Shown here: positions 1 through 7,307 of the stretch, piece after piece
Layout of the letters: each line of letters starts with the position of its first letter
Numbering within the stretch: position 1 is the first letter of the stretch
Source: Pseudomonadota bacterium
GTDB lineage: Bacteria > Pseudomonadota > Alphaproteobacteria > Rhizobiales > Rhizobiaceae
Reading direction: 5' to 3'
Assembly (NCBI GenBank): GCA_023399465.1
Contig: JAEWPB010000089.1
Location: forward strand, 1 to 9,135
DNA: 9,135 bases
The notes under the pieces: generated by a model
Databases searched by the model: none
The model's input: the letters and a program-made list of their open reading frames with translations, nothing else
Told to the model about the DNA's origin: nothing
Position numbers and translations under genes: made by a program

Positions 1-2
1 GC

Positions 3-1121
3 CTCGGCATCACGCCGCAGCAGATTTCGGAAACCGTGCGCATCGCCACCATCGGCGACATCGACTCACAGCTGACCAAGATCTCGCTCGATGACCGGCA
101 GATCCCGATCCGCGTGCAGGCCTCGCTCGACGTTCGCCGCGATCTGGCGGCGATCCGGGCGCTGCGGATCAAGACGGCGACCGGCGCCACCGTGCCGCTC
201 TACAGCATCGCCGACATCGACTATTCCGAAGGGCCGAGCTCGATCAAGCGCAACAACCGCAACCGCGTCGTCGCCATCGGCTCCGACGTTCCGTTCGGCA
301 CCGCCCTCGACACCTCGACGGAAGAGTTCAAGCGCATCGTTGCCGAGACCGAGCTGCCGAAGACCGTGCAGCTCGCCGAAAGCGGTGATGCCAAGGTGCA
401 GGCCGAACTGGTGCAGAACTTCGGCAACGCCATGATCCTCGGCCTGATGCTGGTGCTGGTGGTGCTGATCCTGCTCTTCAAGGACGTCATCCAGCCGTTC
501 ACCATCCTGTTCTCGCTGCCGCTGGCCATCGGCGGCGTGGCCGTGGCACTGATCCTGACCCAGAACTCGCTGTCAATGCCGGTGCTGATCGGTATCCTGA
601 TGCTGATGGGCATCGTCACCAAGAACGCGATCCTGCTCGTCGACTTCGCCGTCGAGATGCGGCGCCACGGCATGGAACGCGTGCATGCCATGGTGGAAGC
701 CGGCCGCAAGCGCGCAAGGCCGATCATCATGACCTCGATCGCCATGTCCGCCGGCATGCTGCCCTCGGCCCTCGGGGTTGGCGAAGGCGGCACGTTCCGG
801 GCACCGATGGCGATTGCCGTGATGGGCGGCATCATCGTGTCGACCGTTCTGTCGCTCGTCGTGGTGCCGTCGTTCTTCCTCATCATGGACGATATCTCGA
901 GGCTGCTGGCCCGCCTCTTCGGCCGCTTCGTCGGTCGGAAGGACGAGGAACTGGAGCCGCTCTCCAACGAGCAGCTCACCGGCATGGCAAGCGAAAGCAA
1001 ACAGGCCGTGGCAAGCCTGGAGGAGCGCGTCGCCGCGCTCGAAACCCGGACGAAGGACAAGCCGGACGAGGCCGCCAAGGGCGGCAAGGTCGTACGGCTG
1101 CCACCGCTCGCAGCCGAATAG
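3..1121 (+). CDS. RND-family efflux transporter permease, C-terminal part (5' end outside window)
   Basis: This is the last 372 residues of an inner-membrane RND (AcrB/MexB-like) pump, which uses the proton gradient to export drugs or other compounds together with a periplasmic adaptor and an outer-membrane channel. The frame is open from the first full codon, so the GTG at 36 is not the start. The visible part begins in the second periplasmic porter region (GITPQQISETVRIATIGDID is typical) and continues into the last transmembrane helices. These include the hydrophobic run MILGLMLVLVVLILLF and the conserved GIVTKNAILLVDF stretch, then two more helices ending near VVVPSFFLIMDD. A charged tail of about 75 residues follows, with a short coiled-coil-like segment (SLEERVAALETRT). 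The substrate cannot be told from this part. A strong terminator follows, so the gene is probably the last of its operon and unrelated to urease. Confidence 0.93.
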   Translation, partial: LGITPQQISETVRIATIGDIDSQLTKISLDDRQIPIRVQASLDVRRDLAAIRALRIKTATGATVPLYSIADIDYSEGPSSIKRNNRNRVVAIGSDVPFGTALDTSTEEFKRIVAETELPKTVQLAESGDAKVQAELVQNFGNAMILGLMLVLVVLILLFKDVIQPFTILFSLPLAIGGVAVALILTQNSLSMPVLIGILMLMGIVTKNAILLVDFAVEMRRHGMERVHAMVEAGRKRARPIIMTSIAMSAGMLPSALGVGEGGTFRAPMAIAVMGGIIVSTVLSLVVVPSFFLIMDDISRLLARLFGRFVGRKDEELEPLSNEQLTGMASESKQAVASLEERVAALETRTKDKPDEAAKGGKVVRLPPLAAE

Positions 1122-1143
1122 CAATCGGCCGGATCAAACACGG

Positions 1144-1179
1144 AAAAGCCGGGCTTCCCGATCGGGGGGCCCGGCTTTT
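1144..1179 (+). terminator. Rho-independent terminator after the RND gene
   Basis: A perfect 11-bp stem (AAAAGCCGGGC at 1144-1154 with GCCCGGCTTTT at 1169-1179) lies 22 bp after the stop codon of the RND gene. The loop can pair further (CCCGATCGGG). The 3' arm ends in TTTT and the 5' arm starts with AAAA, so the hairpin could act in both directions. It separates the pump gene from the regulator promoter at about 1224-1272. Confidence 0.85.
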
Positions 1180-1223
1180 CAGTTGTATAGCCCGCCGGAT
1201 TCCCCCGCTTTTCAGGGGGCCGA

Positions 1224-1237
1224 TTGATCGAAATCAA
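1224..1237 (+). promoter_or_regulatory. FNR/FixK/Dnr-type operator (TTGAT-N4-ATCAA)
   Basis: TTGAT-CGAA-ATCAA is a perfect match to the consensus bound by FNR, FixK, NnrR and Dnr regulators, and the palindrome extends one base on each side (1223-1238). Its centre (1230.5) is 41.5 bp upstream of the start site predicted from the -10 element at 1260-1265, the usual class II activation position. It lies about 175 bp before the Crp/Fnr gene at 1412, with no other gene between. The regulator may bind here itself or be controlled by a FixK or FNR protein encoded elsewhere. Confidence 0.75.
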
Positions 1238-1259
1238 TTAGCGCACAGAATGGATCGCC

Positions 1260-1265
1260 TAGTAT
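1260..1265 (+). promoter_or_regulatory. Candidate -10 element of the FNR-type promoter
   Basis: TAGTAT matches the sigma-70 -10 consensus at four of six positions. If transcription starts near 1272, this hexamer occupies -12 to -7 and the FNR-type box is centred at -41.5. No good -35 is seen, as expected for an activator-dependent class II promoter. The transcript would have a leader of about 140 nt before the regulator gene. The spacing supports the call, but the hexamer alone is weak. Confidence 0.5.
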
Positions 1266-1411
1266 CCCCAGCATGAAGCCCTGCGCAACCGCATTCGACA
1301 TGCGATGAGCGCAGCAATATTTCGAACCGCCAGGCTCTTTCCGGGATCTGCTTCCGACGTGCAAAGAGCACATGGCCGGAAACATGGGATGGGGGTCCTT
1401 AAGAGTTGGTC

Positions 1412-2095
1412 ATGAACAAATTGCCTAAGCTGAACCTGCGGGATCGGACAACGCTGATGAAGGCGCCGCTGATGGCGCAGCTTTCCGCTTCCACGCTGAA
1501 CCGCATGCTGGAAATCGTCACGCCGGGCACCTTCGAAGCGCGTCACGTGATCTTTCGCGAAGGTAACGAGGCCGAGCATTTCTACTGCGTTCTCGGCGGG
1601 CATGTGCGCCTGTTCCGGCTGAGCCGTTGCGGACGCGAGGCCGATATCCGCATCTGCGGCCCGGGCGAGGTATTCGCCGATTGCATGCTGACCATGGGAC
1701 CGACCCACCGCTACAACGCGCAGGCCGCCGAAAATGTCGTCGTTGCCCGGTTCGACCTCAACAAGGTGCGCAACCTCGCCGATCGCGAGAAGGATCTCGC
1801 ACGGGCGCTGATGCAGGTGACGGCGACCAATCTGTTGTCGACCATGGATTGCGTCGCCAACGATCGCCTGCAGACGGCCCCGCAGAGGGTGGCCCACTAT
1901 CTGCTGAGCAACTGCCCGCCGGACGGGACGGCCGCATCGATCCGCCTGCCCTTCCAGAAGAGCCTTCTGGCCGGCAAGCTGGGGCTGGCGCCCGAAGCGC
2001 TCTCGCGCGCCTTTGCCGCGCTCAAGCGCGCCGGCGTGACGGTGCGCGGCCGGATGATCCAGATCAGCGACATCCCCGCGCTAAAGCAGATCTAA
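1412..2095 (+). CDS. Crp/Fnr-family transcriptional regulator, Dnr-like
   Basis: This 227-residue DNA-binding regulator has an N-terminal cyclic-nucleotide-binding-type beta-barrel (about residues 20-115, including FREGNEAEHFYCVLGGHVRLFRL), a dimerisation helix (about 118-150) and a C-terminal winged helix (about 155-220). The recognition helix PEALSRAFAAL has E195, S198 and R199, the E-xx-SR pattern that FNR-type proteins use to read TTGAT half-sites. There is no N-terminal cysteine cluster, so a [4Fe-4S] oxygen sensor of the FNR type is unlikely. Overall it resembles Dnr, the heme-dependent nitric-oxide sensor, but the signal is not proven. ATG 1412 was chosen over the TTG two codons upstream because it is the stronger start codon and matches the expected N-terminus. 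The gene converges on ureG with only 14 bp between stops. Six cysteines (59, 73, 82, 91, 147, 168) are a notable feature. Confidence 0.9.
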   Translation: MNKLPKLNLRDRTTLMKAPLMAQLSASTLNRMLEIVTPGTFEARHVIFREGNEAEHFYCVLGGHVRLFRLSRCGREADIRICGPGEVFADCMLTMGPTHRYNAQAAENVVVARFDLNKVRNLADREKDLARALMQVTATNLLSTMDCVANDRLQTAPQRVAHYLLSNCPPDGTAASIRLPFQKSLLAGKLGLAPEALSRAFAALKRAGVTVRGRMIQISDIPALKQI

Positions 2096-2109
2096 CCTGG
2101 GGTGGGCTT

Positions 2110-2721
<612 letters not shown>

Positions 2722-2740
2722 CCTGTTACCTCACTTCCAA

Positions 2741-3412
2741 TCATGACCTGAACAATCGGACGCCCTGCGTCTCGTGTCGCAGCGATGCGATGTCGGCACT
2801 GAGCGTCGATGAGCCGAGATCGTCCAGCGTCGACGATGCCGCCTTCAGCGCCACCTCGGCAATCGTCTTCTCCAGCGCCGCGATGACGGCGACGCCGTCG
2901 CGCTGGCCGCAGACGGAAAGCCGGATGCCGACCGATACCAGTTGCGACACGCCCGCATGCAGGAACGCCCCGATGGCCGCCGCCAGCGGGACCCCATGGG
3001 CGCCCGCGACCGCTCCGACCGCCACCGGATAGGCAACGGGAGATGGCAGGCGGGAAAGAACCGGATCCGGCCAGGCGCCGGCAGCGGCAATGAACGCCTC
3101 TCCGAGCAGCGTCGTCTCCATGTGCCGCTCGCGCGATCCGGCAAGCGCCTCGGCGAGTTCGGCAATGTCGGCGAGCCATTCGCCATCCGCATGCCGCCGG
3201 TGGCTTTCGGCGAGCAGCACCGCGTCGTTCCATCCGCTGCCGTGGGCGACGAGCGCCTTCGCCCAGTCCTTGAGCGTCGTGGCATCGCCGACCATACCGT
3301 CATGCACCGCGCGTTCCAGGCCGCCGGAATAGGCGAATGCACCGACCGGAAACGCCGGCGACAGCCACGTCATCAACTGCAGCAACGCCTGTAGTTCACC
3401 GCCACTAGCCAT
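2741..3412 (-). CDS. ureF: Urease accessory protein UreF
   Basis: UreF is the all-helical accessory protein that binds UreD and UreG and controls the GTPase activity of UreG during nickel insertion. At 223 residues it has the usual family length. The N-terminal signature SPAFPVGAFAYSGGLE (18-33) and the conserved C-terminal tail RHETQGVRLFRS are intact. The start ATG lies only 5 bp after the ureE stop with no convincing Shine-Dalgarno sequence, so translation is probably coupled to ureE. ureG follows after 19 bp. Nothing in the sequence suggests damage. Confidence 0.97.
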   Translation of the reverse strand: MASGGELQALLQLMTWLSPAFPVGAFAYSGGLERAVHDGMVGDATTLKDWAKALVAHGSGWNDAVLLAESHRRHADGEWLADIAELAEALAGSRERHMETTLLGEAFIAAAGAWPDPVLSRLPSPVAYPVAVGAVAGAHGVPLAAAIGAFLHAGVSQLVSVGIRLSVCGQRDGVAVIAALEKTIAEVALKAASSTLDDLGSSTLSADIASLRHETQGVRLFRS

Positions 3413-3417
3413 GGCGT

Positions 3418-3882
3418 TCAGTGGTCATGATGGTGATGGCCGTGGCCGCCGTGGGCGTGATAGGCCCCGCGCACCGGCTGGAACGGTTCCTCGACCTCAC
3501 GGACGGTGGCGCCGAGCCCCTCGAGCATGGCGCGGATCACATGGTCGCGCAGGATGAGGATACGCTCCTCGGTGATCGCCGACGGCAGGTGACGATTGCC
3601 CAAATGCCAGGCAAGTTCGATCAGATGCAACCCGTCGCGTGCCTTAATTTCGAACAGCTTCTCCCTCGCCGCAACGATTTCCACCAGACCGCCGTCCTCG
3701 AGCACCAGGAGGTCGCCGTTGGCAAACATCACCGGCTCCTTCAGGTCGAGCATGACCATGTCGCCGTTGTCGAGCGGCAATACCTTGCGCCTGAGGTGCC
3801 TGAGGTCGTGCGGCAGCTCGACCTGGGTGACGGGTGGATCGGAAGGCGTGCCGGCCGGCAAGAAGGTGGTTATCCGTTGCAT
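3418..3882 (-). CDS. ureE: Urease nickel metallochaperone UreE
   Basis: UreE binds nickel and passes it to UreG for urease activation. The 154-residue protein has the N-terminal beta domain and the ferredoxin-like metal-binding domain. The conserved WHLGNRH segment includes H98, the expected interfacial nickel ligand. A C-terminal tail (HAHGGHGHHHHDH) has eight histidines and should store extra nickel. An upstream in-frame ATG at 3951 would add 23 residues, but 3882 is preferred: it gives the usual length, it has GGAAAG 5 nt upstream, and a sigma-54 promoter with a predicted start near 3906 lies inside the longer version. ureF starts 5 bp after its stop. Confidence 0.96.
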   Translation of the reverse strand: MQRITTFLPAGTPSDPPVTQVELPHDLRHLRRKVLPLDNGDMVMLDLKEPVMFANGDLLVLEDGGLVEIVAAREKLFEIKARDGLHLIELAWHLGNRHLPSAITEERILILRDHVIRAMLEGLGATVREVEEPFQPVRGAYHAHGGHGHHHHDH

Positions 3883-3915
3883 GCTTTCTTTCCGTGAACG
3901 TGCATGGGATACGAA

Positions 3916-3932
3916 AAGCAATTCCCGTGCCG
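3916..3932 (-). promoter_or_regulatory. Sigma-54 (-24/-12) promoter of ureEFG
   Basis: On the minus strand this reads CGGCACGGGAATTGCTT, against the sigma-54 consensus TGGCAC-N5-TTGCW. Only the first base differs, and the invariant GG (3931-3930) and GC (3919-3918) have the required 10-bp spacing. Transcription would start near 3906, giving a leader of about 24 nt with the ureE ribosome-binding site in it. Sigma-54 with NtrC normally controls nitrogen-scavenging genes, which fits urease. Only one NtrC-like half-site (GGTGCA, within 3995-4001) was seen upstream, so the activator is an inference. Confidence 0.72.
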
Positions 3933-4008
3933 CCTGAACGGGCATCTGCAATAATTCTGCTCACCGGCGCGTACGGGAGAGGATGGCGGGCCAAGTGCAC
4001 CTGCGTTC

Positions 4009-4857
4009 TCACAGGGCAGCGGCCCTCGGCTCCGGGGCATCGCCGCAACTGTCGGCTATCAGTTCCAGCGTTTCGAACCCCTGGCTCTCGTGGACGACGC
4101 GATTGCGGCCGGCCGCCTTCGCCAGATAGAGCGCCTTGTCGGCGGCGAAATAAACCGTGTCGCCGCGACGGTTGCCGTCGAAATCGGCGATCCCGGCAGA
4201 AATCGTCACGAACAGCGAGCCTCCGTCGAATGCGATTGGCTGCTCGGCAATCGCGCGGCGTGCTTTCTCGACGACCTGCTGCCGCCAGGCTGCCGATCCA
4301 CCACGGACAACGACGCCGAACTCCTCGCCACCGAGCCGCGCGACCGAGTGCACGCCCTCGAAAAGCGACGACAGGGTTTCCGAAACCGCGCGAATGACGA
4401 TGTCGCCGGCAGCATGGCCGAAGCGGTCGTTTATCGACTTGAAGCGGTCGACATCGAAGATGACGAGCGAGGCGCTGTCTTTCGTGGCGCCGAGGATTTC
4501 GCTGAACGCGCGCCGGTTGAGAAGTCCGGACAGCATGTCGGTGCGGCTCAGGTGCTCGAACTCGGCCCGCGAAACGGCGATCTGGTGCAATGCCCTGCCG
4601 CAGCAGGCGGCGAGCGCGCCGGCAACGCCGCCGACGACGATCCACGAGGACGAAACCGCAACCAGCGCCGCATTGCCGAGTTCAGCCGGCAACAGTCCGA
4701 ACATCTGGTAGACCGGCAACAGCAGCGCATTGAACACCAGCGCGAGAACGACAGCCTTCATGGCCATCGACAGCGCGAAGGTTCGAACACTTGCTGGCTT
4801 GTCGAAACCAGCCGGATCGACACGGAGCGACGCCCATTTCGCTGCACGAATCAACAT
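4009..4857 (-). CDS. Membrane-anchored diguanylate cyclase (GGDEF domain)
   Basis: This 282-residue protein should make cyclic di-GMP from two GTP. Two hydrophobic segments (about residues 33-57 and 62-86) form a membrane anchor with no recognisable sensor domain. A GGDEF domain follows (about 103-258): RTDMLSGLLNRRAF, the metal and nucleotide segment DVDRFKSINDRFGHAAGD (D135), the active-site motif GGEEF (176-180), and ADKALYLAKAAGRNRV. The inhibitory I-site RxxD is replaced by E167-x-x-H170, so product inhibition is probably lost. The start at 4857 was chosen because GGAG lies 5 nt upstream; an in-frame ATG at 4941 lacks a ribosome-binding site. It lies on the ureE strand, 126 bp upstream of it, between ureC and ureE, and has no obvious biochemical link to urease. 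Confidence 0.92.
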   Translation of the reverse strand: MLIRAAKWASLRVDPAGFDKPASVRTFALSMAMKAVVLALVFNALLLPVYQMFGLLPAELGNAALVAVSSSWIVVGGVAGALAACCGRALHQIAVSRAEFEHLSRTDMLSGLLNRRAFSEILGATKDSASLVIFDVDRFKSINDRFGHAAGDIVIRAVSETLSSLFEGVHSVARLGGEEFGVVVRGGSAAWRQQVVEKARRAIAEQPIAFDGGSLFVTISAGIADFDGNRRGDTVYFAADKALYLAKAAGRNRVVHESQGFETLELIADSCGDAPEPRAAAL

Positions 4858-5129
4858 GACACTCCACCCCAAAAACCCATGGGATTTGATAGGTGCCCGA
4901 CCTCTCCATTTTCCTAACCAAATCGTTAAAATGCAACCCATCCCGCGTCCAATGCGAGATTATCCAGATCTGAATTTAAATCATGGGTGGTGTTCAGACG
5001 TGTCGATAAAATGTGCACCGCTGTCTGCAGTGCCCGGAAATACGGGCGCTCCTGCCTGCCCTGGAGCAACCAGCCTTGGCATAGGCTTCCCCACGGCGCA
5101 CGAAGGCTACGGCAACCCATAATTGCCTT

Positions 5130-5206
5130 CCGCCAGCTGGCGGGCCGTTCCGTGGGTCATGACCGCCTGAAAGACAGAATCGCGCTCCGGTTGCGGCTGT
5201 ACAGCC
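5130..5206. repeat. Cluster of three perfect palindromes
   Basis: Three self-complementary sequences lie within 77 bp: CCGCCAGCTGGCGG (5130-5143), GGTCATGACC (5155-5164) and GGCTGTACAGCC (5195-5206). CTGGCGG also recurs at 5206-5212. They could be operators or part of a small dispersed palindromic element of the kind common in rhizobial genomes. Only one copy is in this window, so repetition cannot be shown. Confidence 0.4.
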
Positions 5207-5239
5207 TGGCGGCGGGCTTTACGACCCTTTCCCTTAAGA

Positions 5240-5299
5240 CTTGCGGAACCCGCACGAACGCGCGACAATTGCACAAATGAACAAGGGAGGTTCCGCAAG
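5240..5299. repeat. 11-bp inverted repeat around the MORN gene promoter
   Basis: CTTGCGGAACC (5240-5250) and GGTTCCGCAAG (5289-5299) are perfect inverted copies separated by 38 bp. A possible promoter lies inside: TTGCGG (5241-5246) as -35, a 17-bp spacer and GACAAT (5264-5269) as -10. The left arm then overlaps the -35 and the right arm lies in the transcript leader just before the start codon. It may be a pair of operator half-sites. If transcription starts further upstream it could be an RNA hairpin near the ribosome-binding site. Confidence 0.5.
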
Positions 5300-5313
5300 C
5301 GGGGGGAATGATT

Positions 5314-5541
5314 ATGGCACCTGAGACGAAGCCCTTCGAACAACGTCACCAGGACGGCACGCTCTGGGCGAAGGGGCAGACCGAAAACGATCTGCCGACC
5401 GGCTACTGGCAATGGTTCCGTGAGGATGGCACGCGGCTGCGCTCCGGTTATTTCGCCAGAGGCCGGCAGGTCGGCATCTGGACGACCTACGACACCGCCG
5501 GCCAGGCCTACAAGGTGACCACGATGACATCGCTCGCGTGA
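5314..5541 (+). CDS. Small MORN/YwqK-like repeat protein
   Basis: This 75-residue protein of unknown function consists almost wholly of short repeats of the type G-x-W-x-x-(Y/F)-x-x-x-G, for example GYWQWFREDGTRLRSGYF followed by GRQVGIWTTYDTAGQ. This is the MORN_2 or YwqK pattern; some relatives are annotated as antitoxins or phospholipid-binding proteins, but no toxin partner is seen next to it. No signal peptide or membrane segment is visible. ATG 5314 is preferred because GGGGGGA lies 6 nt upstream; ATG 5308, two codons earlier, touches that sequence. It is read opposite to the urease genes, converges on ureC (48 bp between stops) and interrupts the ureC-ureE order. Confidence 0.75.
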   Translation: MAPETKPFEQRHQDGTLWAKGQTENDLPTGYWQWFREDGTRLRSGYFARGRQVGIWTTYDTAGQAYKVTTMTSLA

Positions 5542-5549
5542 GCGAACCC

Positions 5550-5576
5550 GGCATGACGGCAGCGTAGCGTCATGCC
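5550..5576. terminator. Hairpin between the convergent MORN gene and ureC
   Basis: A perfect 9-bp stem, GGCATGACG (5550-5558) and CGTCATGCC (5568-5576), with a 9-nt loop fills the space between the stop codons of the MORN gene and ureC. It could end transcription from both sides. No T-run follows on either strand, so it may be a weak terminator or mainly protect the 3' ends of the transcripts. Confidence 0.6.
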
Positions 5577-5589
5577 AAGCCGCCAATCG

Positions 5590-7302
5590 TCAGAACAGGA
5601 AATAGCGCTGCGCCATCGGCAGGACGGCTGCAGGCTCGCAGGTGAGCAACTCGCCATCGGCACGCACCTCGTAGGTCTCCGGATCGACCTCGATCGTCGG
5701 CATCGCATCGTTCAGCACCATCGAGCGCTTGCCGATCCCGCCACGGGTATTTTCCACGGCCACGATCTGCTTGTCGATGCCGATCCGTTCGCGCAGGCCC
5801 GTTTCATGGGCTGCCTTTGAAACGAAGGTGACCGAGCCGTTGGTCCGCGCCTTGCCGAAGGAACCGAACATCGGACGATAGTGCATCGGCTGCGGTGTCG
5901 GGATCGAGGCATTGGGATCGCCCATCTGCGCGGTGGCGATCCAGCCGCCAAGCAGCACCATCTCGGGCTTTACCCCGAAGAATGCAGGATTCCACAGCAC
6001 CAGATCGGCGCGCTTGCCGACTTCGATCGAGCCGATCTCCCGCGCCATGCCGTGGGCTATCGCCGGATTGATCGTGTATTTGGCAATATACCGGCGCACG
6101 CGGAAGTTATCGTTCGCACCGGCCTCTTCGTTGAGCGTGCCGCGCTGGCGCTTCATCTTGTCCGCGGTCTGCCAGGTGCGGATGATCATCTCGCCGACCC
6201 GGCCCATCGCCTGGCTGTCGGAGGAGATGATCGAGAAGGCGCCGATGTCGTGGAGGATGTCCTCCGCCGCGATCGTTTCCTTGCGGATGCGGCTCTCGGC
6301 AAAGGCGATGTCCTCGGGGATCGACGGCGACAGGTGATGGCACACCATCAGCATGTCGAGATGCTCGGCCACGGTATTGACCGTATAGGGCCGGGTCGGG
6401 TTGGTGGAGCCGGGGATGACGTTCGGGAACTGGCAGACCTTGATGATGTCAGGCGCATGGCCGCCGCCCGCGCCTTCGGTATGGAAGGAGTGGATGGTGC
6501 GCCCCTTGAAGGCGGCAACCGTGTCCTCGGCAAAGCCGCCCTCGTTCAGCGTGTCGGTGTGGATCGCCACCTGCACGTCGTAGCGGTCTGCGACCGAAAG
6601 GCAGTTGTCGATCGCCGCCGGCGTCGTGCCCCAGTCCTCGTGCAGCTTCAGCCCACAGGCGCCCGCAAGCACCATTTCCTCAAGCGCCCCCGGCAGCGAG
6701 GCATTGCCCTTGCCGAACACGCCGATGTTCATCGGCATGCCGTCGAAGGACTGGATGAGCCGGGCGATGTGCCAGGGACCGGGCGTGCAGGTGGTGGCGA
6801 GCGTGCCATGCGCCGGGCCGGTACCGCCGCCGACCATGCAGGTGACGCCGGAATTCAGCGCCTCGTCCACCTGCTGCGGCGAGATGAAGTGGATATGGGT
6901 GTCGATGGCGCCGGCCGTCAGGATCTTGCCCTCGCCGGCGATGATCTCCGTTCCCGGACCGATGATGATGGTGATGCCCGGCTGGGTGTCGGGGTTGCCG
7001 GCCTTGCCGATCGCCGCGATACGCCCGTCCTTCAGCCCGACATCTGCCTTGTAGATGCCGGTGTGATCGACGATCAGCGCGTTGGTGATGACCGTGTCCA
7101 CCGCGCCGTCCGCCCGGGAAACCTGGCTTTGCCCCATGCCGTCGCGGATGACCTTGCCGCCGCCAAACTTAACCTCTTCGCCGTAGATGGTGTAGTCCTT
7201 CTCGACCTCGATGAAGAGTTCGGTATCGGCGAGCCGCACCTTGTCGCCGACGGTGGGACCGAACATGCCGGCATAGGCAGAGCGGGGCATCTTGTAGGAC
7301 AT
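5590..7302 (-). CDS. ureC: Urease alpha (catalytic) subunit UreC
   Basis: UreC holds the dinuclear nickel site that hydrolyses urea to ammonia and carbamate. At 570 residues it is full length. The nickel ligands H136 and H138 (DTHIHFI), the bridging lysine K219 that becomes carbamylated (GLKLHEDWG), H248, H274 and D362 are all present. The active-site flap residues C321 and H322 (VCHHLSPS) are also there. These match the Klebsiella residues with a shift of +2, so the enzyme should be active. Its AAGGAG ribosome-binding site lies in the end of the upstream gene, whose stop is only 5 bp away. Most operons of this type continue directly to ureE, but here about 1.7 kb with a convergent gene intervenes. 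Confidence 0.99.
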   Translation of the reverse strand: MSYKMPRSAYAGMFGPTVGDKVRLADTELFIEVEKDYTIYGEEVKFGGGKVIRDGMGQSQVSRADGAVDTVITNALIVDHTGIYKADVGLKDGRIAAIGKAGNPDTQPGITIIIGPGTEIIAGEGKILTAGAIDTHIHFISPQQVDEALNSGVTCMVGGGTGPAHGTLATTCTPGPWHIARLIQSFDGMPMNIGVFGKGNASLPGALEEMVLAGACGLKLHEDWGTTPAAIDNCLSVADRYDVQVAIHTDTLNEGGFAEDTVAAFKGRTIHSFHTEGAGGGHAPDIIKVCQFPNVIPGSTNPTRPYTVNTVAEHLDMLMVCHHLSPSIPEDIAFAESRIRKETIAAEDILHDIGAFSIISSDSQAMGRVGEMIIRTWQTADKMKRQRGTLNEEAGANDNFRVRRYIAKYTINPAIAHGMAREIGSIEVGKRADLVLWNPAFFGVKPEMVLLGGWIATAQMGDPNASIPTPQPMHYRPMFGSFGKARTNGSVTFVSKAAHETGLRERIGIDKQIVAVENTRGGIGKRSMVLNDAMPTIEVDPETYEVRADGELLTCEPAAVLPMAQRYFLF

Positions 7303-7307
7303 GCGGA

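Larger units (their letters stand above)
4858..5313. other. Gene-free divergent intergenic region
   Basis: About 455 bp separate the divergent diguanylate cyclase and MORN-repeat genes. Open frames exist on both strands, but their translations show no recognisable domain and have composition typical of chance frames. The stretch contains three short palindromes (5130-5206), an 11-bp inverted repeat around the likely promoter of the MORN gene, and a more AT-rich segment (about 4900-5015) that may hold the promoter of the diguanylate cyclase. No RNA gene was recognised. Confidence 0.6.

Noticed and set aside
3883..3951. Upstream in-frame start of ureE at 3951
   Set aside because: It would extend UreE beyond the usual length, lacks a good ribosome-binding site and lies upstream of the predicted sigma-54 transcript start.
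3995..4001. Full NtrC enhancer upstream of ureE
   Set aside because: Only one half-site (GGTGCA on the minus strand) is present, with no partner at the usual spacing.
4858..4941. Upstream in-frame start of the diguanylate cyclase at 4941
   Set aside because: No ribosome-binding site precedes it, while 4857 has GGAG at good spacing. It cannot be fully excluded.
4987..5280. 97-codon plus-strand frame in the divergent intergenic region
   Set aside because: It has no clear ribosome-binding site and its Arg-rich translation resembles no known protein. It also runs across the inverted repeat and the likely promoter of the next gene.
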